In this document: positions 1-7,738 of the stretch, piece after piece
Numbering within the stretch: position 1 is the stretch's first letter
How the letters are laid out: each line of letters opens with the position of its first letter
Assembly (NCBI GenBank): GCA_963747835.1
Contig: CAVVGO010000001.1
Span: 639,043-703,042 of the forward strand
From: JAJPKK01 sp963747835
Lineage (GTDB): Bacteria; Pseudomonadota; Alphaproteobacteria; Rhizobiales; Xanthobacteraceae
Length of the DNA: 64,000 bases
Reading direction: 5' to 3'
The notes under the pieces: generated by a model
Database searches by the model: none
What the model was told of the DNA's origin: nothing
The model's input: only the letters and a program-made list of their open reading frames with translations
Translations under genes and position numbers: made by a program

Positions 1-2
1 GC

Positions 3-212
3 GAGATTCGGCGTGGCCGTCCCCCCGAACAGCGGGCCGAGCTGGCCCAGGCTCTCATCGATGCCTGTGCCGAAACGCTGGGGCTGCGAGCCGACCGCCT
101 CGGCGTGGAGTTTACGCAGCACACCGGCGATGAGCTTTTCCGCGCCGGACGCGGCTTCGCCCCTGACTGGACGCGCGCCGAGGCACAGGCATCGGCACCG
201 GCACCGGTGTAA
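3..212 (+). CDS. tautomerase family protein, C-terminal part (5' end outside window)
   Basis: The frame is open from the window edge to TAA at 210-212 and gives 69 residues. The segment with GRPPEQRAELAQAL, then the run ending ETLGLR, has the look of the 4-oxalocrotonate tautomerase / CHMI family helix that follows the N-terminal strand. These small enzymes use an N-terminal proline to move double bonds in keto acids, often in aromatic catabolism, which fits the catabolic genes further right. The catalytic Pro lies upstream of the window and cannot be checked. The tail is Ala/Pro-rich (SAPAPV). The family call rests on a short segment, so confidence is moderate. Confidence 0.55.
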   Translation, partial: EIRRGRPPEQRAELAQALIDACAETLGLRADRLGVEFTQHTGDELFRAGRGFAPDWTRAEAQASAPAPV

Positions 213-955
213 GCGGGGCCGCGTCTGCGATTGCGCCGCGGTTACGGAAGCGCAATTCAGCGCTGCCGCGCAGAATTGCGCCGAACGGATTGAAGAAAGG
301 CAAGGTTCGAGAACGTCTGTCGGGACGTATGGACACAATAGGACTATTATGCTAATAATAGGACTGCGACGGCGGTGTCGACCCGCGCACCGGGAGCCTC
401 GATCGTGACACATTCGGCAAGGCAGACGCCCACACTTGAAATTCGCTGCTCCTTCGGTGTTCGGCGAAGCCGGTTCGCTGTTTGCGAAAAAGCAATTCGC
501 TGTTCCGATTCATCGGGAATTTATCTGCAACTCGCTGGAATTGCTGAATAGATCTCTGCCACAATTGGCCAAAAGGGCAAAAAGGCCAAAATTCGCTGTT
601 ATTTTCGCTGTTGGCAGCGAATTCCGGGGCGCGGAAATTGAGGCCGATGCGGCTGTTTACGCTCGCTTGAAGCGCGCTGAAATCCGGATGCGCGGTGTGG
701 GCTCCATCACACCCGATCACATCACCGTTGCGGCACCGGCGCCGCCTTGCGCGGCACGTCCCGTTGGCGCATTTAGAGCGCGTCTTAACGGTTCGTCGTC
801 GCTGGGCTTGTCCCTGCGACCCCGACTAGGAGAGCGCGGTGCTCTCATGATCGAGATGGCCGGGACGACAGGGTGTTTACGCCCGTCTTCAACGGGCTAT
901 GTCCGGCCATGACCGAGTGGCTACGTGAAGTTGAACGGAACTCGCCTAGGCGCCC
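213..955. other. gene-free stretch with repeated TTCGCTG motif
   Basis: I see no convincing gene in these 743 bases. Open frames exist on both strands but show no family features. The stretch holds five direct copies of TTCGCTG (442-448, 474-480, 496-502, 592-598, 604-610) and a reverse copy CAGCGAA at 615-621. Similar AATTCGCTGTT-rich intergenic blocks recur in Rhizobiales genomes as far as I remember, and are often mis-annotated as small hypothetical proteins. Confidence 0.5.
442..621. repeat. cluster of TTCGCTG direct repeats
   Basis: Five copies of TTCGCTG, mostly extended to AATTCGCTGTT, sit in 180 bases, closed by a copy in the opposite direction at 615-621. Spacings are 32, 22, 96 and 12 bases, so this is not a regular tandem array or a CRISPR. 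It is probably a remnant of a dispersed non-coding repeat; a function is not visible. Confidence 0.45.
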
Positions 956-1690
956 ATGAATGCCGATGTGTCCATTGCGGCGGCGTTGTTCGCCGGCGTC
1001 CTGAGTTTCCTGTCGCCGTGCGTGCTGCCGCTGGTGCCGCCTTATCTCGTCTATCTTGCCGGCGCCTCGCTGGAGCGGTTGGCTGACGCCGAGTCCGAGT
1101 CGATGGTGCGCAAGGACACCGTGCTGGCGGCGCTGCTGTTCGTCGCCGGGTTCTCCACCGTGTTCATCGCGTTCGGGGCAAGCGCGAGCGCCATCGGGGG
1201 GCTGGTGCAGGCGTATTCCGCCGAACTCAGCATCGCGGCCGGCATCGCCATCATCATCATGGGGCTGCACTTCCTCGGGTTCACCCGGTTCGCGATCCTG
1301 ATGCGCGAGAAGCGCGCCCCGATGGCGCGGCCGGTCGGGCTGTGGGGCGCCTACGTGATGGGGCTTGCGTTCGCGTTCGGCTGGACGCCGTGCATCGGGC
1401 CGATCCTCGCCGCGATCCTTGCGGTCGCGGCGTCGAAGGAGACGGTCGCGAAGGGCGCCGGGCTGCTCGCGGTCTATTCGGCGGGGCTCGGCATTCCGTT
1501 CCTGGTCGCGGCGCTCGCGGTCGAACCTTGCGCGGCTTTCATCGCCCGCTTCAAGCGCCACCTGGAACTCGTCGAAAAGACCATGGGCGGCCTGCTGGTG
1601 CTGACCGGCATCGCGTTCCTCACAGGCTTCGTCAGCGAGGCGAGTTACTATCTGCTCGAATGGTTCCCGGCGCTCGGGCGCATCGGGTAG
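956..1690 (+). CDS. ccdA: cytochrome c biogenesis protein CcdA
   Basis: A 244-residue polytopic inner-membrane protein of the CcdA/DsbD-transmembrane family. It passes electrons from cytoplasmic thioredoxin to periplasmic thiol proteins such as CcmG. The first helix contains FLSPCVLPLVP with Cys22, and the fourth contains GWTPCIGPIL with Cys146: these are the two redox cysteines of the family, each followed by the helix-breaking proline pattern. Hydrophobic segments fit six membrane helices and the length is normal. It stands alone here, with no ccm genes beside it, and converges on the cupin gene to its right. Confidence 0.92.
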   Translation: MNADVSIAAALFAGVLSFLSPCVLPLVPPYLVYLAGASLERLADAESESMVRKDTVLAALLFVAGFSTVFIAFGASASAIGGLVQAYSAELSIAAGIAIIIMGLHFLGFTRFAILMREKRAPMARPVGLWGAYVMGLAFAFGWTPCIGPILAAILAVAASKETVAKGAGLLAVYSAGLGIPFLVAALAVEPCAAFIARFKRHLELVEKTMGGLLVLTGIAFLTGFVSEASYYLLEWFPALGRIG

Positions 1691-1720
1691 CGCGTGTTCC
1701 GGTCACGTTGAATCATGTAA

Positions 1721-1749
1721 GTCATGACCGGGACAAGCACGGGCATGAC
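1721..1749. repeat. small palindromic intergenic repeat (REP-like)
   Basis: GTCATG at 1721-1726 and CATGAC at 1744-1749 enclose CGGGACAAGCACGGG, between the convergent ends of ccdA and the cupin gene. The form resembles the CATGxCCGGG...CCCGGxCATG palindromes scattered through Rhizobiales genomes. It may help to end transcription from both sides, but there is no T-run. Confidence 0.35.
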
Positions 1750-1791
1750 GGCGCAACGTGATTTGATCGCATCGGAAGACGCTCCGGCCTG

Positions 1792-2238
1792 TCAGCCCTC
1801 GGCGAGCTGCATGGTGCCGGCCTGGCCGGTCATGACGGCAATGAGTTTCTTCCAGGCGCGCAGCGCAAGGCCGAGCGGCTGGGGCAGCGAGTGCCGGCAC
1901 ACCGCGAGCTTGCGCACCGAGGTCGGCACGCGCCAAGTGCTGCTGCTGCCGGCCGGGAAGAACGCCATGTCGCCGGGTCCGAGCCGGCGTTCATGTCCGT
2001 CATCATTGGTGACGAACACTTCGCCGGAGATCACGTGCACGGTTTCGTCGACGCTGTAGTGCCAATGGAAGCGGCCGGCGGTGCACGACCAGGCCACCAC
2101 CACGGAGGTGCCGTCGTCGCTACGCGCAAGCTCCTTGGCGCGTGCCACCGGGTTGCCCTCCACGATCCAATTCGGCTCGATTGGGGCGAGTTCGAGGGCA
2201 ACGGTGGCGGGATCGGCAATGACGATCGACATCGACAT
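1792..2238 (-). CDS. cupin domain protein (DUF861-like)
   Basis: 148 residues beginning MSMSIVIADP. A longer frame upstream exists, but this ATG has GGAG eight bases before it and the upstream residues look unlike protein. The core FHWHYSVDETVHVISGEV, then GDMAFFPAGSSSTW, is a single small cupin barrel of the Cupin_3 (DUF861, ureidoglycine aminohydrolase-like) type. His residues in the first motif and the Glu of DETVHV would be metal ligands. Substrate unknown. The start codon and Shine-Dalgarno lie in a hairpin (separate entry). Confidence 0.75.
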   Translation of the reverse strand: MSMSIVIADPATVALELAPIEPNWIVEGNPVARAKELARSDDGTSVVVAWSCTAGRFHWHYSVDETVHVISGEVFVTNDDGHERRLGPGDMAFFPAGSSSTWRVPTSVRKLAVCRHSLPQPLGLALRAWKKLIAVMTGQAGTMQLAEG

Positions 2239-2266
2239 GGGAGCTCCAGACGTGCTGAAGCTCCCA
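2238..2266 (-). promoter_or_regulatory. hairpin over the ribosome site of the cupin gene
   Basis: AGCTCCCA (2259-2266) and TGGGAGCT (2238-2245) form a perfect 8-bp stem with a 13-base loop. In the minus-strand transcript the 3' arm holds GGAG-CUCCCA and its last base is the A of the start codon, so folding would hide part of the ribosome-binding site. It could be a translational switch or an RNA thermometer; chance cannot be ruled out. Confidence 0.35.
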
Positions 2267-2458
2267 CGTATCGCCGCAAAGGCTTGTGATCGCGTTAATC
2301 GGACGGGGCAAAATGTTCGGGCGCGCCGCTGGGCAGCGCGCCCGATATGGTTAGCGGATTCCTGCTCCAATTCCGCGGTGTCATGCTCCGCCAAAGCGGA
2401 GCATCCAGTATCCCCGTGCGAGAGGTGGGGGCACATGTCAGAGGCCGGTGGTTACTGG

Positions 2459-2480
2459 ATCGCCCGCCTGCGCCGGCGAT
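2459..2480. repeat. REP-like palindrome
   Basis: ATCGCC (2459-2464) and GGCGAT (2475-2480), within a context TACTGGATCGCCCG...GCGATGACAG, match the style of a very common Rhizobiales intergenic repeat. It sits between the livK stop and the start region of the cupin gene. Confidence 0.4.
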
Positions 2481-2507
2481 GACAGTGATGATGATGCGGG
2501 CGAAGGC

Positions 2508-3668
2508 TTACTCGGTTTCGAAGTACGTGACCCGGCCGTCCGGGCCCTTCTTCCAGACGTAGAGCACGTAGCGGTCCTTCTTCTTGCCGTCGACCACGTA
2601 GCCGGCGGCAGAAATATCGCCCTTCTTGTCGAACGCGACATCGCCCAGCACGGTCGGGAAGGCGCGACCCGAATGCATCACCTCCGCCACCTTTTTGGGA
2701 TCGAGCGAGTTTGCGATTTCGGCCGCCTGCTTGATGATCTGCACCGCCGCGTAGCTGTAGAGCGTGTAGGCCTGGGGCTCGAAGCCGCGCTTTTGGCGGA
2801 ACAGCTCGACGATCTCGCGGTTCTTCGGATTGGTGCGCGAATCCGGGGAGAATGTCATCAAGGTGCCTTCGGCGCCGGGGCCGGCGATCGCGGCGAACTC
2901 GTCGTCGGTGATGCCGTCGCCGCCCATCAGCGGCGCCTTGACACCCTGGTCGCGCATCTGGCGAACGATCAGTCCGGCGGTGTCGTGCAGCCCGCCCCAA
3001 TAGATGAGGTCGGGGTTGGCGGCCTTGAGCTTGGAGACGAGGGCGGTGAAGTCCTTGTCGTCCTTGTTGATGCCTTCGAACATCACCTCCTTGAGGCCGA
3101 GCGCGTTGATCGCCTTGCGGGTCTCATCCGCGAGGCCCTGCCCGTAGGTGGTCTTGTCGTGCACGATGGCGACGCGCTTGCCGGCGAACCGCTTCGCGAT
3201 GATGGCGCCGGCGACGCTGCCCTGCTGATCATCGCGCCCGCACACCCGGAACACGTTCCACATGTTGCGGTCGGTCACCTTGGGGTTGGTGGCGGCCGGC
3301 GTGATCACCAGCATGCCATTCTCCTGATAGACCTCGGAGGCCGGGATGGTGACGCCGGAATTGAAATGGCCGACCACGAACTTGACGCCGTCGGCGGCAA
3401 ACTTGTTGGCGACCGATACGCCTTCCTTGGGATCGGCGCGGTCGTCGCCCACAGAGAGCACGATCTTCTGGCCGAGTATGCCGCCGGCGGCGTTGATGTC
3501 GGCGACCGCCTGCTCGACGCCGTTCTTGAGCTGGGCCCCGAATGCGGCGCTGCCGCCGGTGATCGGGCCGCCGACGCCCAACTTGATGTCGGCCTGCGCG
3601 CCGGTGGTCAGTGCGATCGCAAACGCAAGCGCCGGTCCGACCGCGCGAAATAAGGTCTTCGGTTGCAT
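2508..3668 (-). CDS. livK: branched-chain amino acid type ABC transporter, substrate-binding protein
   Basis: 386 residues with an N-terminal signal peptide (hydrophobic run to ALTTGAQA, cut before DIKLG). The body is a two-lobed periplasmic binding protein of the LivJ/LivK (Peripla_BP_6) class: LGVGGPITGGSAAFG near the N-terminus, VGHFNSGVTIPASEVY, then ATNPKVTDR. It is the last gene of the liv operon, so it would capture the substrate for the LivHM permease driven by LivGF. In this order such systems carry branched-chain amino acids but also aromatic acids; the ligand cannot be read from sequence. Confidence 0.9.
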   Translation of the reverse strand: MQPKTLFRAVGPALAFAIALTTGAQADIKLGVGGPITGGSAAFGAQLKNGVEQAVADINAAGGILGQKIVLSVGDDRADPKEGVSVANKFAADGVKFVVGHFNSGVTIPASEVYQENGMLVITPAATNPKVTDRNMWNVFRVCGRDDQQGSVAGAIIAKRFAGKRVAIVHDKTTYGQGLADETRKAINALGLKEVMFEGINKDDKDFTALVSKLKAANPDLIYWGGLHDTAGLIVRQMRDQGVKAPLMGGDGITDDEFAAIAGPGAEGTLMTFSPDSRTNPKNREIVELFRQKRGFEPQAYTLYSYAAVQIIKQAAEIANSLDPKKVAEVMHSGRAFPTVLGDVAFDKKGDISAAGYVVDGKKKDRYVLYVWKKGPDGRVTYFETE

Positions 3669-3748
3669 TGCTGCTCTCCCTTAATGGCCAGCGTTGGCCG
3701 ATGTAATCCTCAAGAACTTTCCAACCATGCGGGCAAAAGTCACGCCAA

Positions 3749-4102
3749 TCAGGAGCTCTTCACCTGAGAATTCAGGACGTCTTGCCGCGCGCCCGCCGAA
3801 ACCAGGAAACCGTACTGGTTCGCCATCTGATGCCGCCGCATGGTGCGGAAGCCGAGGGCGGCAAAGCCGATCGCCACCGCGGTGTCGAGCCCGTAGCCCG
3901 GCAGCGACGTCAGCGTTCCGCCCGCAAGGGCGTAATGCATGAACCGTACCGCGCCGCCGAGCAGGAGCATGTAGGCCATGCCCTGCCACCACGGCCGCCA
4001 AGTCTCGGCAACCGCGCGCCCGGCGAGCCACGCCGCGCCGCCGCCAAGCCCCACGGTGATCAGCAGGAACGCCCAGGCGTTGTCGGTGACAAATTCGAGC
4101 AT
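3749..4102 (-). CDS. small membrane protein of the liv operon (DUF6867-like)
   Basis: 117 residues with about three hydrophobic helices (residues 10-30, 42-60, 68-88) and a short hydrophilic tail. The pattern AETWRPWWQGMAYMLLLGG and RRHQMANQYGFLV resembles a small uncharacterised family (I believe DUF6867) found between livF and livK in Rhizobiales liv operons. It lies 49 bases after livF and 80 before livK on the same strand, so co-transcription is likely. It may be an accessory of the transporter; no function is established. Confidence 0.72.
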   Translation of the reverse strand: MLEFVTDNAWAFLLITVGLGGGAAWLAGRAVAETWRPWWQGMAYMLLLGGAVRFMHYALAGGTLTSLPGYGLDTAVAIGFAALGFRTMRRHQMANQYGFLVSAGARQDVLNSQVKSS

Positions 4103-4151
4103 CGCGCATCATAGCGCCGCCGAAGCGATTGGACAGCCTCGAAATTGCGGC

Positions 4152-4874
4152 TTATCGGCGCCCGCCCTCGAGGTACGCGGCGCGGACCTCCGGGCGTTCC
4201 AACAACTCGCGGCCGGTCCCGGCAAGCGCGATCTCGCCATTGACCATGACGTAGCCGCGGTGGGCGAGCTTGAGGGCGTGATAGGCGTTCTGCTCGACCA
4301 GGAACACCGACAGCCCGTCGCTCGCATTGAGGGTGCGGATGATGTCGAAGATCTGCCGCGCGATCAGCGGCGCAAGCCCGAGCGAGGGCTCATCGAGGAG
4401 GAGGAGCCGCGGCCGCCCCATCAGGGCGCGCGCGATCGCGAGCATCTGCTGCTCGCCGCCCGACAGCGTGCCGCCGCGCTGCGCGAGCCGCTCGCCAAGC
4501 CGCGGGAACAACGTCAGCACCCGGTCGAGATCGGCGGCGAAACGATCGGCATCGCCCGCAAGCGCGCCCATCTGCAGGTTTTCCAGCACCGTCATGCGGG
4601 GGAAGATGCGCCGGCCTTCCGGCGATTGCGCGATGTTGAGCCGCGCGATCTCGTGCGTCGGCAAACCGGTGATGTCGCGGCCGGCGAACACGATCGAGCC
4701 CTCGCGGGCACGCGGCTTGCCGAAGATCGTCATCATCAAGGTCGATTTGCCGGCGCCGTTGGCGCCGATCAGGGCGACGATCTCGCCCTCACCGACATCG
4801 ACGTCGACGCCCTTGAGCGCAATGATGTTGCCGTAATAGGCCTTGACGCCGCGCACCCTGAGGAGTGCGGTCAC
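4152..4874 (-). CDS. livF: branched-chain amino acid type ABC transporter ATP-binding protein LivF
   Basis: 240 residues of the LivF class. Walker A is GANGAGKST (37-45); the ABC signature is LSGGEQQMLAIARAL; Walker B is LLLLDEPSLGL. Start is GTG at 4872-4874, overlapping the livG stop as GTGA, which implies translational coupling. It pairs with LivG to power the LivHM permease. Confidence 0.93.
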   Translation of the reverse strand: MTALLRVRGVKAYYGNIIALKGVDVDVGEGEIVALIGANGAGKSTLMMTIFGKPRAREGSIVFAGRDITGLPTHEIARLNIAQSPEGRRIFPRMTVLENLQMGALAGDADRFAADLDRVLTLFPRLGERLAQRGGTLSGGEQQMLAIARALMGRPRLLLLDEPSLGLAPLIARQIFDIIRTLNASDGLSVFLVEQNAYHALKLAHRGYVMVNGEIALAGTGRELLERPEVRAAYLEGGRR

Positions 4875-5770
4875 AAGCCGACCTCCGCCTCGACCTTGCC
4901 GACCTCGTCATCCTCAACGCCCAGATAGGCGGCGATGACCTTGGGATCGTCCCGAACGGCGGCCGGCGCGCCGTCCGCGATCCTGACGCCGTAGTCGAGC
5001 ACGACGATGTGGTCGGAAATGTTCATCACCACGCTCATGTCATGCTCGATCAGCAGCACCGACACGTTGTGATCGCTCCGAATACTCAGGATCAGTTCGT
5101 TGAGTTCGGCGCTTTCCCGCGGGTTGAGGCCGGCGGCGGGTTCGTCGAGGCACAGCAGCACCGGATCGGTGCACATCGCGCGCGCGATCTCCAAGCGACG
5201 CTGCGCCCCGTAAGGCAGCGCTCCGGCCGCGTCGTCGGCGCGATCCTCCAGCCCGATGAGGGAGAGCCAATGGCGGGCCTTCTCGATCGCGGCTCTCTCC
5301 GCCACGCCATAGCGGGCGAGGCCGAGGATGCCCAACGCGGTGTAGCCTGACGCCCGCATCAACGGGTTGTGCTGGGCGACCAGAAGGTTTTCCAGCACCG
5401 TCATGCCGGAAAACAGCCGGATGTTCTGGAACGTGCGGGCGACCTTGGCGCGCTGGGCGACAAGATAATCCGGCATGCGCTCCAGCAGGAATAGCGCGCC
5501 GTCCGGCCGCGCCAGGCTGCGCGCGTCGCGCCGCGTCAGCGCGTCGAGCTCCTCCCACACCGCCGGTGCCCCATGGGCGAGCGCGATGCGGCCCTCGGTC
5601 GGCTTGTAGAAGCCGGTGATGCAGTTGAACACGGTGGTCTTGCCGGCGCCGTTCGGGCCGATCAGCGCGGTGATGTCGCCGCGGTGCGCTGTGAAGGAGA
5701 GGTCATTGACGGCGGTCAGGCCGCCGAACCGCATGGTGAGATGCTCGACCTTGATGAGGGCCGCACTCAT
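4871..5770 (-). CDS. livG: branched-chain amino acid type ABC transporter ATP-binding protein LivG
   Basis: 299 residues starting MSAALIKVEHLTMRFGG; the ATG overlaps the livM stop in ATGA (5767-5770), which decides the start over a longer frame that runs into livM. Walker A GPNGAGKTT (38-46), Q-loop region ARTFQNIRLF, signature LPYGAQRRLEIARA, Walker B VLLCLDEPAAGLN. An insertion of about 35 residues between Walker A and the Q-loop (from ALAHGAP to YLVAQRA) is common in Rhizobiales LivG and makes it longer than the E. coli protein. Confidence 0.93.
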   Translation of the reverse strand: MSAALIKVEHLTMRFGGLTAVNDLSFTAHRGDITALIGPNGAGKTTVFNCITGFYKPTEGRIALAHGAPAVWEELDALTRRDARSLARPDGALFLLERMPDYLVAQRAKVARTFQNIRLFSGMTVLENLLVAQHNPLMRASGYTALGILGLARYGVAERAAIEKARHWLSLIGLEDRADDAAGALPYGAQRRLEIARAMCTDPVLLCLDEPAAGLNPRESAELNELILSIRSDHNVSVLLIEHDMSVVMNISDHIVVLDYGVRIADGAPAAVRDDPKVIAAYLGVEDDEVGKVEAEVGL

Positions 5771-7140
5771 CCGTGCCCTTCCTTGACGAGTGCGCCGGAA
5801 ATCGTCTTGCGCTCGGCGAGGTGCACCGAGGCCTGCCGGGTCGAGATCAGGCCGCGCGGCCGCACGATCATGATCAGCACCATGGCGAAGCCGAATAGCA
5901 GCATGCGGTATTGTCCGGGATCGAAGTCGTTGCCGAACCACTCTTTGAGCACGTCAAGCTCGCGCAGCGCCTCGGTGCCCCCGATCATGGCGATCGCCGC
6001 GATCGCGACGCCGATCTGGCTGCCGAGGCCGCCCAGCACGACGATAGCGAGGATGGTGGCGGATTCCATGAAGGAGAAGGATTCCGGTGAGATGAAGCCT
6101 TGGCGGGCCGCGAAGAAAGAGCCCGCGAGGCCGCCGAATCCGGCCCCGATCGCGAACGCGGTGAGCTTGGTGTTCGTCGTGTTGATGCCGAGCGAACGGC
6201 ACGCGATCTCGTCTTCGCGCAATGCCTCCCAGGCCCGCCCGACCGGGAGCCGGCGCAGCCGCACCGTGACGAAGGCGGTGAGCAGAACCAGGGCGAGGAT
6301 GACGTAGTAGAGGAAGATGGTGCGGTAGAGCGGCGTGAACTCGAGCCCGAACACGGCCGCGAAGCCTTCGTCCGAGGCGTTGAATGGAATCCCGAAGAAG
6401 GTCGGGCGCGGGATCGAGGTGATGCCGGCATAACCGTTGGTCACCGGCACCCAGTTGATCAGCACGAGGCGGATGATCTCGCCGAACGCCAGCGTCACGA
6501 TGGCGAGATAGTCGCCGCGCAATCTCAGTACCGGGAAGCCGAGCAGCAAGCCCCAGAACGCCGCCAGGCAGCCGGCGAGCGGCAGCAGCATGAAGAAGGA
6601 CAGGCCGAAGGTCTGCGACAGAAGCGCATAGGAGTAGGCACCGACCGCATAGAAGGCGACATAGCCAAGGTCGAGCAGGCCCGCGAGACCCACCACGATG
6701 TTGAGGCCAAGGCCGAGCATCACGTAGATCAGGATCTGGATGCCGAAATTGTCGACCCACTTGACGGCGCCGCCGAACCCCGCGCCCCATACGGCAAGCG
6801 GCGGATAGACGAGCACGAAACCGATTGCCGACCACCTCATTATGCGTGCGAGCGCGGCACTGCCCTCCGCGCGGGCCGCGACCGGGCGAGCTGCGACGCG
6901 CTCGCGCCGGCGTGAGAGCCATGGCGCGATCACGAGATTGTAGAACAGTCGGCCCACCGCCACGATGGCCACGAACACGAACAGCAGCCGGAAGCGCGTC
7001 TCCAGCACGATCTCGTTGCGGATGTCCTGCATGGCGCGAAAGCCGATCAGCGGCAGGAACAGCCCGAACGCGATCGCGGCCGAGATGCCGGCATCCTTGA
7101 ACGCGTGACCGAAGTCGGTGTCGGCAGCAGAGTTGCGCAT
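5767..7140 (-). CDS. livM: branched-chain amino acid type ABC transporter permease LivM
   Basis: 457 residues from ATG at 7138-7140 (MRNSAADTDFGHAFKDAG). An ATG 48 bases upstream is also possible, but this start resembles homologues, which open shortly before KDAG. The protein has an extra N-terminal pair of helices and then the LivM core: NIVVGLAGLLDLGYVAFYAVGAY, LRLRGDYLAIVTLAFGEIIR (the EAA-like loop region) and GRAWEALREDE. It forms the channel with LivH. The N-terminal extension before the core is usual for this order. Confidence 0.9.
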   Translation of the reverse strand: MRNSAADTDFGHAFKDAGISAAIAFGLFLPLIGFRAMQDIRNEIVLETRFRLLFVFVAIVAVGRLFYNLVIAPWLSRRRERVAARPVAARAEGSAALARIMRWSAIGFVLVYPPLAVWGAGFGGAVKWVDNFGIQILIYVMLGLGLNIVVGLAGLLDLGYVAFYAVGAYSYALLSQTFGLSFFMLLPLAGCLAAFWGLLLGFPVLRLRGDYLAIVTLAFGEIIRLVLINWVPVTNGYAGITSIPRPTFFGIPFNASDEGFAAVFGLEFTPLYRTIFLYYVILALVLLTAFVTVRLRRLPVGRAWEALREDEIACRSLGINTTNTKLTAFAIGAGFGGLAGSFFAARQGFISPESFSFMESATILAIVVLGGLGSQIGVAIAAIAMIGGTEALRELDVLKEWFGNDFDPGQYRMLLFGFAMVLIMIVRPRGLISTRQASVHLAERKTISGALVKEGHG

Positions 7141-7144
7141 GCCG

Positions 7145-7551
7145 TTACCTGTCTGCGCCGGCAAGGATCGGCCGGTTGTCGCGACCATCGGGCGCGGAGG
7201 AAGGAGGCCTCTCCGAGATCAGCTCGGCGCCAATCGTTTCCAATATCCCGTCAAAGTTCTCGATCACATTGTTGTTCCAGAAGCGCAGCACGCGACAACG
7301 ATTATCGTGAAGCCATTTGTCGCGAACGGCATCGCGTTCGCTGTCAGCATGCCGGCCGCCGTCCAGTTCAGGCGCTGCTCTCGACAAACAGAGTCGACGA
7401 AGTATCGACCTATGGGCTCCTGACGCACGAACTTCATCCCGCGGAGCGCGCGGGAGCGCAACCAATTCCACAATCTCTGTTCGGCGACTGTGGCGTTACG
7501 GCAAAGATGACGCGCTGAAGCTGCCTTTGCTGCCTTTGCTTCGCGCATCAA
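7145..7551 (-). pseudogene. DUF559 endonuclease-domain protein, frameshifted
   Basis: Two overlapping frames together make one DUF559 (Vsr/MutH-fold nuclease-like) protein. From 7551 the first frame reads RHLCRNATVAEQRLW then KFVRQEPIGRYFVDSVCREQRL; from about 7370 the conserved continuation ELDGGRHADSERD, then RVLRFWNNNVIENFDG, is in another frame. At the junction family members have two valines between RL and ELDGG; here CTG runs straight into GAACTG, which fits loss of about seven bases. So this looks like real decay, unlike the single-base shifts elsewhere. It sits inside the liv operon beside REP palindromes. Confidence 0.82.
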
Positions 7552-7579
7552 GCACGTCCCTCGCCGAGCCGCCGCTTCC

Positions 7580-7616
7580 CCCTCTCCCCGCGTGCGGGGT
7601 GGGGGTCGGGGTGAGG
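7580..7616. repeat. REP-like palindrome 1
   Basis: CCCCGC-GT-GCGGGG (7586-7599) is a perfect 6-bp stem flanked by C-rich and G-rich strings (CCCCTCT before, GGTGAGGGG after) that add an outer stem. This is the standard shape of REP elements in Bradyrhizobium and relatives. Confidence 0.7.
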
Positions 7617-7680
7617 GGGGCTCTCCAAAGGTTCAAACTCGCGGAGAGCACCCCTCGCCCGGCGCGCAAGGGCGCGCCGA

Positions 7681-7704
7681 CCTCTCCCCGCACGCGGGGA
7701 GAGG
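7681..7704. repeat. REP-like palindrome 2
   Basis: CCTCTCCCCGC (7681-7691) and GCGGGGAGAGG (7694-7704) form an 11-bp perfect stem with a 2-base loop, 77 bases after palindrome 1. The pair lies between livH and the rest of the liv operon, so it could act as an mRNA stabiliser or partial terminator that sets different levels for LivH and the downstream genes. Confidence 0.75.
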
Positions 7705-7738
7705 TGAAGTGAAACGGGCGCGCGCGACCACATCGATG

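Noticed and set aside
436..912. 158-codon plus-strand frame and 122-codon minus-strand frame in the same place
   Set aside because: No family features, no ribosome site, and the DNA is made of the TTCGCTG repeats; I take both as non-coding.
845..1561. Long minus-strand frame over ccdA
   Set aside because: Arg/Glu/Gly-rich shadow of a high-GC gene; ccdA has clear redox motifs.
2448..3653. 401-codon plus-strand frame over livK
   Set aside because: His/Asp/Gly-rich antisense shadow; the minus strand codes for a clear binding protein with signal peptide.
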